Notes: generated by a model not told the origin, from the sequence alone. Positions 30,595-42,572 are shown, counted from the first letter of the stretch. The stretch: DNA of 58,618 nucleotides from Fragilaria crotonensis (GCA_022925895.1 JAKSYS010000384.1:1-58618); one strand, 5' to 3'. Made by a program: numbers and translations.

Positions 30595-32041
30595 TGCACC
30601 GAAAGGTTTTGTTTGTGTCGGGTATTTTGGATTGTTGTTGATGTAGCAATCGGATGTTTACTTGTTGGTATCATGATATATGAGAGGCTTGTTTCAGACA
30701 AATCCCATCTCGTCGAAACGTCCCTGAGAACTGAGAATAGTATGCATTATGCATATATAGTCTACTACTCTAGCTAGTACCTTGTACAAGTACCATGATT
30801 ACTACTGTACGTATTGTACAGTACCTGTAGTCTGAGTACTGTTATTACTGTAGTACAGCAGTAGACTTGAGAAGCAAGTGCCATTTTGCCAATTTCGTAG
30901 AAAGTCATTCAGAGTTCGGAGGGTCAGTCTCAAGTGACAGCCAGACGTTCACGAACGACGTCAGCACCTGCGTGCTGCGCGAATTTCTGGACTGACGAAA
31001 ATGCGAACAAAAGGGTACAATTGTTGCAAATGCGTCGGATTCTCCGGGTCTCCAACTAGCGTTCCCATTTTCAACTTGCACAGGTCCACTCGGAGCGCTA
31101 TGAAAGTTTCCGATGTGTCATAGTTTTTTTATTGATGCTGCTACTGTAGTGATCCGAGTGCTCGAGTAGTACAGCAACGAAGCATTCGTGCAATACATGG
31201 CAGTACCAAGTATAGGAACCAGACCCTGGTGCAAGTAAAAAAATTTGTTTGCTGTGTCTCATTTCTCATTCACCTCTCTATTGTATATTGTATCATGTAA
31301 TCATGTACTTCGGGCTCGCATTCCTCGACGACGTAGACCTATGATACTGGAGTACTCCAGTACTGAGTAGACGTTTGGTCCTACTTGGAGCACTATGGGC
31401 GATGCAGTGGAGTATTCCGGTAGAGTAGGATCTGGGACCTGAGATCCAACATCCTGACAATGGAGCACGTATCATAATACGCACAAATGTGGGAACTTGG
31501 CGCCAATCAGTCAATTCGGCAAAATTGACGAGTGCCCTGATGCGGCGATTAGATTATGGTTTATGGTATTGTACATATGATACAGTACACAAGGTAGTCT
31601 ACTTGTACCATACTGCATTCTTATTTCTTCATGTCACTCGCAGTTCTCGCAGACTCACCACGCACGAACTGAAACTGTGTTTGCATGCATTCTCACGAAA
31701 AAAGTCAAAAACAGAATATAAGAACCGTTTTGGATTCCGTCTGACAGGATTCGGTGAAAGATCCAATCAGGATGTTGGATGTTCAGATATTCCACCGCCA
31801 CAGGATCCAGTTTCGCTTTTGCACATTCATCTTTTGGGAATGCTGCGTCGACAGTCGACAGGCGTCCATCGAAATGCGAAGCGCAATCACCAGAAAAGAT
31901 CCGGCGTCAAAGCTACGCACATATGCATACGCATCGTCGGTTCTTCTCACAGTTGGATATCTGCTTTGACGAGAATTGATATTAATTGCCAACCCAACTA
32001 CTACAGTACCCATCAACAACCATCGTAATACAAGGACAACC
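30595..32041. other. Intergenic region with GTAC words; right part may hold a 5' coding segment
   Basis: GTAC-rich words are dense at 30740-30860 and 31140-31390. From about 31750 the sequence becomes more gene-like. One frame (about 31845-31966) encodes TYAYASSVLLTVGYLL, a plausible membrane anchor directly upstream of the GH5-like protein, but stops interrupt it. Confidence 0.4.
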
Positions 32042-33675
32042 ATGACAATAACTTCATCATCGTCAGGATCGAAATGCGTCATCGACCGCGCCGTCGTGAA
32101 TGCCGACACGGTCGGCAATATGACGGACATTGGGCTCTCTATATTTGCCCCACTTTGTGGCAGGAATCGAGGGCTTTCGTCTTAGATCCTACTGATGGTG
32201 GCACCTACGGCTGTGTCGAGTTCCCATCAACTTTGGCGAGATTAGCCGGGTGCCCGAAAGGTGTGATTGTTAGGGACGCTAACGCGATTAAGATCGTCTA
32301 CCAGTCCGGAAATGTGACTTCGGAACAGGTAGTCGACTTGTTGGATCTCTACGTCCAGTCGGTTTATACTTCCAGCCCGAACCTCGATCAAGATGTCCAT
32401 GCATGTGATGTCGGAGGTCTTGCTGTTCTCCAATGTCCGTCGTCGGCTGCTGCTTCTTCAACCAAGGTTCTTCGCGCCGCCACCTTGGCCGGGCTCTTTG
32501 TAGATGCCCCGTGGGCGACCGGTGGTCGCGCTCTCTCGTACGAACAAGCTCGCGGATTCTATGCCGCTCAGGATTTTCATGATATGCGCAACCTGGGTCT
32601 CAATACGGTTCAGATTCCATTTTACACCTCGGATTTCAATGGTGGTGACAACCAATCACTCCTTTCCAAAATCTTATCCCTTGTTTACAATGCACGTCTC
32701 TCCGCAATCCTGGTTCTCATTGGGAATGACACCACAACAATTGCCAAGGCAGCCTCCTACGCTGCGAACAACTCTGATGTTGTCACGGCCTTGACGTTGC
32801 CGTCGGCCGATTACATCCGTGCCGCTCGCGATGCCGCACCGTCCTTAACACTCATGATTCCAGTCAAGAATGAAGCTGATTTGTTGCGATTGAATGCTGG
32901 CACGGACACCAACATTGTGGCCGCGTTAGACATGAATCACGTCACAACCGTGGCTGATGTGGCGTCGTCAGACAGTCTCAACGACCGAATGAAGATGTAT
33001 TACCACGAGAGCTTGGCATGTACCCGCCGTTCGCCATTGGAGTACACCAAGTGTTTCCTTGGTATTCCAGCCTTTGTCGCGACGGGCTTTGATTTAAGCG
33101 TTGACAATTGCGTCTACGAAGGAATTTCCGATTCCTTTGTCGACTACGGTCAGTGCAATCGGTTCGACGAGACGGAAAATTCCGATTGGTGGGCAGCACA
33201 TCGCAAGTCCTTTGCCGAAAAGCAAATCTTTTCGTATGAAAAAGGACTGGGTTGGTCATTCAGCGCTTGGAAGTTGTATGGTGAGAAACATGTCGGAGTG
33301 ATTGACTCCCCCGCCAAGCTCTTGTCGCTCAAGGACGTTTCTGCTGCTGGACTTCTCCCACCACTTGACGGTGCATCTACCTCGTTGGCTTGCCTCAATC
33401 CACCCGCATCTGACTTTGTGTTGGGAGATGATACACTCGCTCCATCGCCCGGACCTCCTCCTGATTGTGGTAATGGTTGGTGGAACTTCGACTTGCAAGC
33501 CTGTGAGTATTGGGTCCCCCCCACGCCCGCACCCACTGTGGCCTGCCCAACGCCATTGACGAATACAGCGTTGGTCGAGGCGGCGGCTGGAGGAGGTGCT
33601 GTGGCACTGCTTCTGGGCTTCGTTGGACTACGTCTCTTTGGTCGTTCAGGCGGGTACACCACACTCCCAAGTTAA
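32042..33675 (+). CDS. GH5-like surface protein with C-terminal TM, one-base frameshift near 32160
   Basis: The main frame covers about 32165-33675. The frame starting at ATG 32042 ends ...ADTVGNMTDIGLSIFAPLCG and joins smoothly to QESRAFVLDPTDGG of the main frame if one G is added in a GG run near 32160. Residues about 110-400 follow the order of GH5-type exo-1,3-beta-glucanase-like proteins (GLNTVQIPFYTSDF; MNHVTTVADVASSD; GLGWSFSAWKLYGE), but I do not see the usual NEP acid/base or a clear nucleophile, so it may be a binding protein. A proline-rich hinge (PSPGPPPDCGNGWW) and a TM helix (VEAAAGGGAVALLLGFVGL) followed by a short GYTTLPS tail complete it. It is probably exposed on the cell surface or in the secretory pathway. 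Confidence 0.68.
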
Positions 33676-34936
33676 TGCGTGCGAGATGAGGTAAGAAGTG
33701 TCTGAGGTTCAACAAGGATTGAATAGCTTCGCTTGATGCTTAGATAGTAGATAGATACATAAATGGAGGCTGCTGAGGATGGATAAATCATAAGTAAGGT
33801 ATTTGCGTTTGAACACTATCGCTCGCCTACGCGCTCCACACGACAACGAGACCACCCACATCGTGGATGCAAACCTTGATTGAATCGTTGGTGGCGTGTC
33901 ATCCAGGCATGTCCGACCAGAGAACGTGGCTTGGTTGATTACCGTCGGCATCCCAACATCTGACAAGGAAGGGGTGCCGATGGCCATTGTATGTACAAAT
34001 CCAAGACTTGGCTGACTACCGACGGCATCCGAACATCGGACAAGGAAGGGGTGCCGATGACCATTGTATGTCCAAATCCACGAATTTTAGCAGTCTCTTT
34101 GAAATCACAGGTGCCATAATGAGATCGCCGAGACATCCGTCTTGGTCAGCCAGGCGCTCGCTGGTGTTGAAAAATAAATTCTCGCCGGCAAACAACTCGG
34201 CGATGTAACGAAGGCTGACAGGCTTGACTTAATGACAAGATATGCTATCCCCCTGACGGAGATATCGTGGAGACACGAAGGCCGTGAAAGAGAGTGCAGA
34301 AGTGCGATTTCGATGAAACGATTGAATACCGCCGCCGAATTAAACCATTATACAGTGAACGTTGTGATTCGGTTACGAAACCCTCAGTCATCGAGCCGTT
34401 CTTTCACGACCCCATAAGGACGACATTTTGGTGGATGCAAAGGTATCTGCAGTAGTCTCCCGAATTATAATTTGGGGAATTCGTTCGAAAGGATGTAACC
34501 CTTCAGCAGCGCCGCAAAGAAGCATACGCCCATCGATGAGGCCCCAGTCACGGAGGCTTCCAGAATTACGTGTGAGAGCTAGAATGCCCCATCCTCGTGC
34601 ATTAGAACGTAGGTTAAGTGCAGCATATTTGATCCATATTGCCTCCTTACGGTATCCTAAGAATGCTTACGACATAGCAAAAACGAACAGTAAGATCATC
34701 AAGAGCATCCGGAAGCGTCAGGCGAAGAAGTGAAAAGTAATGTCATCAAGAACAAGACTTAAGTTGTTTTGCCCGAGAGACAATAGACATGAAAAGGCGA
34801 GACTGTGCGTAACATTCAACGAGCATCCCAACGTTTCAGTCACGCTCCCGGTTTTGAAATTATTCTCCGCGTCGCAACCGAGAAAACCTTTACCACGGTC
34901 GAAGGTTGAGCTGGGGAAACTAACTTCTCAACAACG
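33676..34936. other. Intergenic region with a tandem duplication
   Basis: The region holds a twofold repeat (33931-34082) and several short open frames without domains on both strands, for example 34428-34733. The composition differs from GTAC-rich spacers, so it may be old mobile-element or gene debris, but nothing can be named. Confidence 0.4.
33931..34082. repeat. Two-copy tandem repeat, about 77 bp per unit
   Basis: The units 33931-34007 and 34008-34082 share the core ACAAGGAAGGGGTGCCGATG and the flanking segments, with several substitutions between copies. The mismatches imply that the duplication is not new. Confidence 0.85.
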
Positions 34937-36244
34937 TCATCGCATCGGCGTTTTGATGTAAGGTGAACACTTCTCTCTTGCCTCTGGGAACTTAGTTTGC
35001 CCCTCTCTTCTCCAGAACGCCAAGTATCCGCCACATCTCCACTTTCTCTTGCCCATAAGAAAACCGTTATGGAACACGTCTAGGTCAATGCCGACGCGTT
35101 CCATTTCGGCAGTTCTTTCTGGTGCTAACATCACAGCCGGAACCATGACTGCCAGCTGATCATCCCAAACTCTTGAGAATTTGTTATCCCCAATCTGGAC
35201 ATCATACCAATAAAGGTTCTGCGGTAAACGATAGAAGTCGAGGTTTGTAATGTGGAAGAAGCCATGTACTTGCTTAACATGGTTCCGTCCGCACTCCTCT
35301 GCGGTACCGTAAGTTGCCTTGAGGACTCCATTCGCCACGAGTTCCGCAGAGCACAAAGTCTTGTTGTACACTTTAAGCAGTTTCTGCTGCACCCCCGTGT
35401 TACCGCGAGTTGTTCCTTGGGCGTAGTTCCCCATGAGAAGAACCAGGTCATTCTGAATCATGTACTCAATGGGGTCTTGCTTCCAAACCATTGTCGCAAA
35501 ACTATCAGAATCCCACCAAAGCATATACTTGTATGGACGCAATACCTCCTGTACCCAAATTTGTTTTGACCGAAACTCTGACATCCAGCAGTAGGCAATC
35601 GGCATTACAAACCTGTCGTCCCGACAACGTGTTCGCCACGATAAGTCAGCGGTTGTATTAACTTCGTTGCATCTATTGACCAGCGTTTCTTGCTGTTCAA
35701 GTGTCATGTTGGCAATCTGCTCTTCAAAGGTCATGTCGTCCAAAACAAACGTGACGTTGGCTGGTGAAACAATTTGCTGAACCTCCAGTATATGACTTTC
35801 ATTAATTGGGATTGTATGGAAGATAACGATGTCGTAGTTGAAACGACTATTGTATGCGACGTCCAGCAAACATAATGATTGTTTGACCTCTGGCATGAAT
35901 GCCTCGTCGTGAATCTTCATGGCAATTACAACATTAAACGAAGAATTCTTGATTTCCGTTCCGTCGGTTGCCCTTCCGGTGCTTTCCCTCGTTAGAAAGA
36001 ACTCAGAATTTGATTGCGTTTCGTTAAACTGACCTGCTTCGACCTCCTGATCGATAACCTCTTGTTCGTTTAGCTGCATCGTAGTAGAGTTATCTATCAT
36101 TGTGTCGATGCTAGCTTGTTGAAGTGCATACATCGCATGCTTCACTGTTTCCATCGTTCCTGCATTGATCACTTCAGTCGATTTGTAGAAGAAAACTCCA
36201 ATCGCCACCGCCAGAATCAGGTAGGTAACAGCTAACTTGCTCAT
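34937..36244 (-). CDS. Type II membrane glycosyltransferase, mannosyltransferase-like
   Basis: From the ATG at 36244 the protein has 435 residues; a TTG two codons upstream was rejected. A single TM helix (about 3-20, LAVTYLILAVAIGVFFY) and a glycosylatable stem (several N-x-S/T) precede a lumenal domain from about residue 100. FNYDIVIFHTIPINESH is reminiscent of the start block of GT15/GT34 enzymes. YMLWWDSDSF contains the DxD-type metal site. VHGFFHITNLDFYR and WDDQLAVMVPAVML resemble acceptor-site blocks of Kre2/Mnt1-type mannosyltransferases. It should act in the Golgi on N- or O-glycans or cell-wall polymers; the family assignment is moderate. Confidence 0.75.
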   Translation of the reverse strand: MSKLAVTYLILAVAIGVFFYKSTEVINAGTMETVKHAMYALQQASIDTMIDNSTTMQLNEQEVIDQEVEAGQFNETQSNSEFFLTRESTGRATDGTEIKNSSFNVVIAMKIHDEAFMPEVKQSLCLLDVAYNSRFNYDIVIFHTIPINESHILEVQQIVSPANVTFVLDDMTFEEQIANMTLEQQETLVNRCNEVNTTADLSWRTRCRDDRFVMPIAYCWMSEFRSKQIWVQEVLRPYKYMLWWDSDSFATMVWKQDPIEYMIQNDLVLLMGNYAQGTTRGNTGVQQKLLKVYNKTLCSAELVANGVLKATYGTAEECGRNHVKQVHGFFHITNLDFYRLPQNLYWYDVQIGDNKFSRVWDDQLAVMVPAVMLAPERTAEMERVGIDLDVFHNGFLMGKRKWRCGGYLAFWRREGQTKFPEAREKCSPYIKTPMR

Positions 36245-38001
36245 GATCAACTAATACGCGAAAAACAGTGAGAAGAGAAGGAAATTTGCTTGTTCTCGAT
36301 AGTTGCAGCTTTGTGTCGGGTTTGTCTTCGGATTTTCCGCATCAACACACCTGTGCATGATCTTGAAGACTATCAAGGGGAGTTTCGAGAATGAGACTTC
36401 CGACTTCAGATACAGGCGTACAAGCAGAAAGCAGATCCGTGTAGATTAGCAGATATAGCGATATAGCTGATCACGAGTGTTACACGATTATACTCATAGT
36501 GACGGTGTGACGGAGTAAAAATTGTGTACAAGTACCTTGTACTACCAGTAGTACCCTCTACTACCGGTAGACGAGCTACCGTATGCATAGAACTCCGATT
36601 CCTGGTCATGCAGAAACCCGAAAATCGTCTACTTTTCATAGAAAAACCATGTATTTGGGATATTAATGCATAGGAGGATAGGAGGTATCCGTGCCGCACC
36701 GGGAGCCGGGAGTTACTTTTTACACCTGTGTAGAAAAATCATCGTGTTCCAAAAGTAGAACTCTTATTTTGTCATGCGACCCTCTACAGTCTCTGTTTAA
36801 ACTTAAAAAACTTCACTGCCATCTGGCTGTGGCAAAAGTTTCCAAAATGTGCAATTTTAATTGCAACTGCTCGGTTGGGGTACTAGCTAATAATAACGTT
36901 CCTCTTGATACGGCTCATACCAAAGAGGAGGAGATGGTCACATCATCTGCTGAAGATGGAAAGGAAATCATCCTTGGTCCCGATCACAATCATGATGATA
37001 GATGAGTCCATTCATTTTTGTGCTGATAGCGGGCTGCTTCAGGTCCTCCTCCTGAGCCTAGTAGTTGCAGAGCTGGATGTGCTGGCAGTTGCTGATGGTA
37101 CAGTGGTACCATTAGTTGCAGGTGCTGCTGTTGCCCATTAATCCGGTAAACATGGAATAACTTGGTTCGCGTGATTTGTGATGAGATAATCACTACCAGT
37201 ACAACAATTCATCATCGGTCATGGGCAGGCATTGCTCGATGAGGCAATCTCCCTTTCTTCCGCCTCATCTTCCTAAAGCAAACATGACACAGCGCCAAAA
37301 AGAATCGGTTTTTTGCCCGTGTTCCTATTTGGAGGTTGAGTTTCGCCTAAAGGAAGCACTTTTTGCTTGTTGACTCGCACCCCTGTATTAGTCAACAGCG
37401 AGTTAGTAGACTGTTCAAGTAGAATTTCTCCATAGAAAGAATGGTCATAACGTCATAACTAGAAAAATGCCTAAAATAGGCGGCCATATTCTCATTCGGC
37501 GCCTAAACGAAGCTCGGTTAGGAACGTAAGGCGATGGCCTTATCAAACCATGCCTGGTCATCGGTATCATTCTTGTACCTGGTATCGTCCCCTTTGCTCA
37601 CAACTCGCGATTCGCGATTCGCGATGCTTGGAATGCTTACTCGGACTACTACTAGTGCTGTAGAACTGTATAACACACAGTAGTATACGGTACTGGTACT
37701 GGAGTGCTCAGTATACAGTAGTGAAACATTATTGATACTACGACAGTACGTATTCTGGTACGTGTACTGACTCCTGCGCTACTGACGATTTGAAAACATT
37801 GAAGCAGGTATTAAGCCGTTGGTAGCAAGTTTCGCGCGCAATATATCTCTGGTGGCAGGTACTAGTACCACATACTACAGTTTGCATGAACCATTAACAG
37901 CATCGATTTTTGACGCATCCTGGGACCTGGGAGGTCGCAGTGGTGATTTTGCCTGACTGCCCCAAATTCCAATCTGTCAGTCAACATCTTCGTAGTTCAT
38001 C
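36245..38001. other. Large intergenic region with GTAC words
   Basis: GTAC-rich sections lie at 36520-36590 and 37650-37760. Open frames at 36691-37005 and 36905-37141 have no domain or homologous pattern and are not called. A CGCGATT triplication occurs at about 37606-37624. Nothing else is recognised. Confidence 0.4.
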
Positions 38002-39379
38002 ATGGGGATCAAGGGCTTGCCAAGTTGCTAGCAGACGAGGCCCCAGACGTAAGTACTACTTCAAGCAGGTTGAAGTTACTAAGCACTCGGGTGATGTGGT
38101 TGCCCCTGATTGTGCTGTTGACGATTAATTAACATTCACTTAACCAAACGTTGTTGCAGAGCATCCGCGAGGTGCCCTGTCATCACTCCAGGGTCGCAAA
38201 ATCGCAATCGATGCATCCATGGCAATTTATCAGTTTCTGATTGCAGTTCGCTCTCAGAATGGCGCTGGCGGTCAAGCAATGCAGCTAACCAATGCGGAAG
38301 GGGAAACCACCTCGCACGTGCAGGGTCTCTTTAATCGCACGCTTCGTTTTCTCACAGAGGGCATTCGCCCTGTCTACGTCTTTGATGGAAAACCACCCAA
38401 CATCAAATCGGGAGAACTTGGTAAACGCAAGGAGAAACGCGAAAAGGCCGAAGCGGCCCTGAAAGCTGCCACGGAAGAAGGTAATGTTGAAGAACAAGAC
38501 AAACAGAACAAACGATTGGTGCGTGCCGGTCAGAAAGAAAATGAGGACTGCCGCAAGCTCTTGGAGCTCATGGGCGTCCCAGTCATTCGGGCTCCTTGCG
38601 AAGCCGAAGCGCAGGCTGCGTCATTGGCCAAGCGAGGCTTGGTATACGCCACGGCGACGGAAGATATGGACGCGTTGACCTTTCAAACACCCGTGTTGCT
38701 GCGAAAGATGACATTTGCGAACGCTTCCAAGGCTATGATACAGACCATGAACTATCAGAAGGCGCTGGAAGGCCTCGAATTGAATCATGATCAGTTTGTG
38801 GATCTGTGTATTCTAATGGGATGTGATTATGTGACTCCATCAAGGGCGTTGGTCCGAAGACAGCTCTCAAAATGATTCGGGAGCACAAGACAATGGAAAA
38901 TTTACTGAAGCATCTAGATCGCAAGAAGTATTCTGTGCCAGAGTCGTGGGAACCGAACGTCAAGCGTCAAAAGACAGATGCGGACTATGATACCGATGAC
39001 GACAAGGAAAAGAAAACACGGAAAATGATGGTGATGACGACGATGAGGACGAACCAGAAAGAACCAATCTTCGTCCAGGCTCGCCGACTTTTAACAATCA
39101 CGAAGTCTTGGAATCACCTGACATTAAATTCAAACCTTGCCAGCCAGAAGAACTGACCAAATATTTGGTCGAAGAGATGGGTTTCAATCCAGATCGTGTC
39201 AAGGCCAACATTGAAAAGCTCCAAAGGCCTATAAGGAGACTGCCAAACCGCAGGCGCGCATGGATTCGTTCTTCAAGGCTGTTCCCAATCCGAATGCCAA
39301 AGCGATAGCGGATAAAAGAAGGCGACGGCCAAAGAGAGCAAGAAGAAACCTGGAGGTTTTTTGAAAGCGCAAGAGATAA
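38002..39379 (+). CDS. FEN1: Flap endonuclease 1 with several single-base frameshifts
   Basis: FEN1 removes 5' flaps during Okazaki fragment maturation and base excision repair. Exon 1 (38002-38048) begins MGIKGL and ends at a GTAAGT donor; exon 2 starts at 38160 after a CAG. The N-domain ([29 protein letters not shown]), the I-domain ([28 protein letters not shown]) and the IHLCMGCDY-type block with the H2TH region follow. A PIP box for PCNA (QARMDSFF, near 39255) and a basic tail (KRKR before TAA at 39377) complete the usual length of about 380-390 residues. At least six frame changes are needed: near 38020, 38174, 38832, 39018, 39225, 39312 and 39365. Most sit in short homopolymers. A living cell is unlikely to lack FEN1, so I infer sequence errors. 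Confidence 0.9.
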
Positions 39380-39868
39380 GTGGCTTTCAGTTTGGTTGGT
39401 TCACGACGGCACGGGAACCTACTTCTATAGGAAGTGCTATGTTGACAGTTGTCGGTTGATAGGATGGTGATGTGTATGAATCGTGGATCGGAAACGGTTG
39501 GTCTTACATCGCCTCGTTCTTAACAACGACACATTAAGGCATCCTATTTGCCATATAGGTCTTCGGGTATGCGCAGTATTCGATCGACGCCTGGTGGATA
39601 GCAACACTCAGACAGTCATAGTAAATTTCATTTCCATGTTTTTATGTATATTCTTGTGTATGTATATGTATTTATAAATGCCAAATTTGCCGCGTGGCAA
39701 TCATGCCAAGAGTCATCGATTCATCGTACAGCTATGCGGCCGTATCTGCCTGCACGTGATGCGTTGTGTCACAAATTGGCTCACACTTCGCATTTTTTAA
39801 CATATTCCTTCATTCTTCGAAGATCATCTCAAACCACAACTGCTTGAGAATATACACGGAGATCAACA
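39380..39868. other. Intergenic region, nothing recognised
   Basis: This is the 3' flank of FEN1 and the upstream region of the J-protein gene. It is AT-rich around 39630-39690. No gene, RNA or repeat is supported. Confidence 0.35.
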
Positions 39869-41237
39869 ATGGTGTTATTCCTTCGCGTCTTGTTCTTTAT
39901 ACTGTTTGTTTACCTGTGTGTCTCGGAATGCGACGCTGGTGGTGCTGGCAACCGTCGACAAAAGTTCCAACAACCCAAGGGTGTAGATTCGGATGACTAC
40001 TACACCGTCCTCGGTCTGAAACGATCGGCATCACAAAAGGAAATCAAGTCTGCCTATCGGAAGCTTGCTCTCAAGTTTCACCCTGACAAAGTCAAAGATG
40101 AAAAGACAAGGAACAGGCCGAGAGTTTTTGTCAAGGTTAGCAGGCATACGCCATTCTGAGCGACGAGGAAAAGCGAAAAGTTTACGACAAGCACGGGAAA
40201 ATGGACTCGACATGCTAGAGCGAGGTATTGATCCTGAACAGGCAGGTTTTGTGGATTCGGTGGTGGTGGAGCACAGTTCGGGGCGGCGGAGGAGGTCAAG
40301 GTGGTTTGACCCATTCAGCATGTTTGAAGAAATGTTTCAAGGGGCTGGAGGTGGTGGAGGTAGTCGAGCAGGCCACCAGCATTTCAAGTTTAGCTTTGGA
40401 GGAGGAGGCTTTCCTGGCGGAGGAGGTTTCCCAGGTGGAGGTGGCTTTCCGGGCGGAGGAGGGTTTCCAGGCGGCGGTGGATTTGCTCAACAAGGGCAGC
40501 AACAGGCTCCTGATCTCTTCCCCAAGGACCAATCTAAGGTTGCTAAATTGGGCCAACCAAAGTTTCCGGACAAGAATTCCAAAAATTTATGGCTTATCAT
40601 GTTCTACGATCCTCAAAATCCTGCCTGTCAACAAGGAGCTCAAGAGCTGGAAGCCTTGGCGTCCAAGGCTGCCTTCAAAGTTGGTGCAATTGACTGCTCG
40701 CACCCCCGCGAGGCCAACTTTTGTGCAAGCAAACTAGGTGGTGGCGGGCCGACGTTCCCTCAATATGCATTCGTTATTGACGGTGAACTGACGCTGCATG
40801 AGACTCCAGACCGCGTCAACGCAAGGGTCTACATGACTTTGTGGTGGAGAAGATCCCCACACGTTGGTACAAAATGTGAATCACAAGACCCAACTATCGG
40901 ATCGATTGCTTAATTCCAAGCACGGGGCCGCAGTCCTGCTCTTGTCAGACAAATATGAAACGTCAACGCTGTACTACTCCATTGCTTATCAATTCCGATC
41001 GACATTTAGTTTTGGAGAGTCAAGAGCCAAGAATTTGGAGTTGGCCAAGGAATTCAATGTCAAGAAGTATCCATTGCTACTTGCCTTCGTACCTAAGGGC
41101 AATGGGGATGAAAAGTACAACGACAAGTATGACATTATTCGATACCAGGGTCCGTAAAACAAGACGCAGTCACCAAGTGGTTGAAGGAGATGACGAAACG
41201 GATCCGCAGACGGGAACGCGGGTCTGGTGGGCTGTAA
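39869..41237 (+). CDS. ER J-protein with G/F repeats and thioredoxin-like domain, frameshifted
   Basis: The protein starts with a signal peptide ([16 protein letters not shown]), so it enters the ER or secretory route. A J domain follows ([22 protein letters not shown] in [10 protein letters not shown]), continuing in another frame with [17 protein letters not shown] glycine/phenylalanine region contains five tandem GGGGFP units (about 40395-40490). From about 40550 a thioredoxin-like domain is seen ([20 protein letters not shown]), with ACQQ in place of CxxC, so redox activity is doubtful; a second similar segment follows ([18 protein letters not shown]). This resembles DNAJC16-like or ERdj5-like proteins. 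Frame changes near 40110, 40150, 40190, 40270, 40830 and 41150 break it; all parts keep protein-like sequence, so sequence errors are likely. The chosen stop is TAA at 41235-41237. Confidence 0.85.
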
Positions 41238-41512
41238 TATAATGTTTAGCAGGGTACTGAGAGCGCAGCATTACTCAGAGTAGAGATAAATGCTAATTTG
41301 CGTCGCTTGGGCACCAGCAATATGCCTGGCTAGCAGAGTACTCCAGCACAAACCACCAATACTACCATTTGTATCGAAACTTAGGGAATCACCGAATCAG
41401 ATTTAATGCCAAGGGTTTAGATCAAATAACTAGAGCGGGAATTCTCCCCCGCAGCTTAGTACCAAGCGTTTATATTCTAGAGCAAATTGTGTTCGCAGGT
41501 CTTGCACATAAT

Positions 41513-42572
41513 TTACTGTTCCTCCGGGAAAAGGATGGCTCTGATGGAAGGAAGGAGTTCCTCATAAACAAGTGACAATCGAGAAGACATAGTGTTATCA
41601 CAGACAATCTTTCCATTGATTGCGGTCAACATCACACCTCCGTAGCTGGAGTCGTTCAAGTCCTTGGTGCGGTCAGGGTTCAAGGTAACAACAGGAGTGA
41701 GCTTGACAGTGGATTCCCTCTCGATAATGTCAACATACTCCTGAATAGCGGCAGGAAGGACCTTCTCGACCAAAGGGACATCATCTTTACGACAATAGAT
41801 GACAACTTCGTTCTCCTCGATCTTAATCAAACCTTGGACGATCAACTTCTGAAGCAATTGAGGGTAGTTGTTGCCACGGGCGACGACAGCGCACTTGGCT
41901 CCAGCCTCGGAGATGAGAGTGTTAAGGAGCCCGTCACGAACCTGCATCTTCTTCACACGGCATTCCCCCAATTTCGGCAGAACGAACAATACGCTCCTGG
42001 ATCTCACGGTCCTTTTCCTTCTTGGTAAACTCCTCTTGAATATTCAATTTGGCCTCGTGGACCAGTGTCTGCTTTTCCAGGTTGAAATCATGCTCGGTCT
42101 GATTGAGGAGAGAAAGAAAGTGCGAAAAAATTAGTTTACTGAGGCGCATATTCCAGTAAGATTTTCGCCAAATCCTGCTGCCAACGGCTAGGTTTTTGCA
42201 TCCTCGATTTCACCATGGCAATCAGCAGGATCTGACGCAAAGTTGCATGCTACGGCAATGTCCGCCAGAAATGAAACGAGGAAAAAGAAATGCGTAAACG
42301 ACTAGTGACGAAAGCTGCGGACGGTGTCTGTGTTCATCACCCCGAGGGAACAAACGTCCAGTCTTAAACAAGAAAACTCCGGAAAACTCAGCAACCTCTG
42401 TACCGGATACGGAATCTTCGCCTTGTCATTGCCTACAGCCGCATATCGACATGCTCTACGAGTCGAAATTAAAACAGCAGAAGTAACACACCTTGACACG
42501 AATCTCGTTAGCCTTCTCGTGAGCCTCCTGAAGGATGAAGTTAACCATTTGTCGGATCTGATCGGAAGCCAT
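41513..42572 (-). CDS. V-type ATPase subunit E, two exons, one frameshift
   Basis: Subunit E forms the peripheral stalk of the V-ATPase, which pumps protons into vacuoles and Golgi. Exon 1 (42572-42492) encodes MASDQIRQMVNFILQEAHEK and the next seven residues; a 393-bp GT-AG intron (42491-42099) follows and exon 2 starts TEHDFNLEKQTLVHEAK. The long N-terminal helix and the C-terminal globular domain (CRKDDVPLVEKVLPAAIQEY; TKDLNDSSYGGVML; NTMSSRLSLVYEELLPSIR) are all family blocks. Near 41975 the frame changes in a run of five Gs where four would keep the frame (SAEIG to ECRVKKMQ). Total length of about 221 residues matches the family. The gene is divergent from the PH-like gene, 250 bp away. 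Confidence 0.93.

Noticed and set aside
31489-32028. 179-codon open frame upstream of the GH5-like gene
   Set aside because: It begins in GTAC-rich spacer DNA and its translation shows no domain; the membrane-anchor peptide next to the gene is in another frame.
36691-37141. Two overlapping open frames in the spacer before FEN1
   Set aside because: Neither has a domain, a signal peptide or a credible gene structure.
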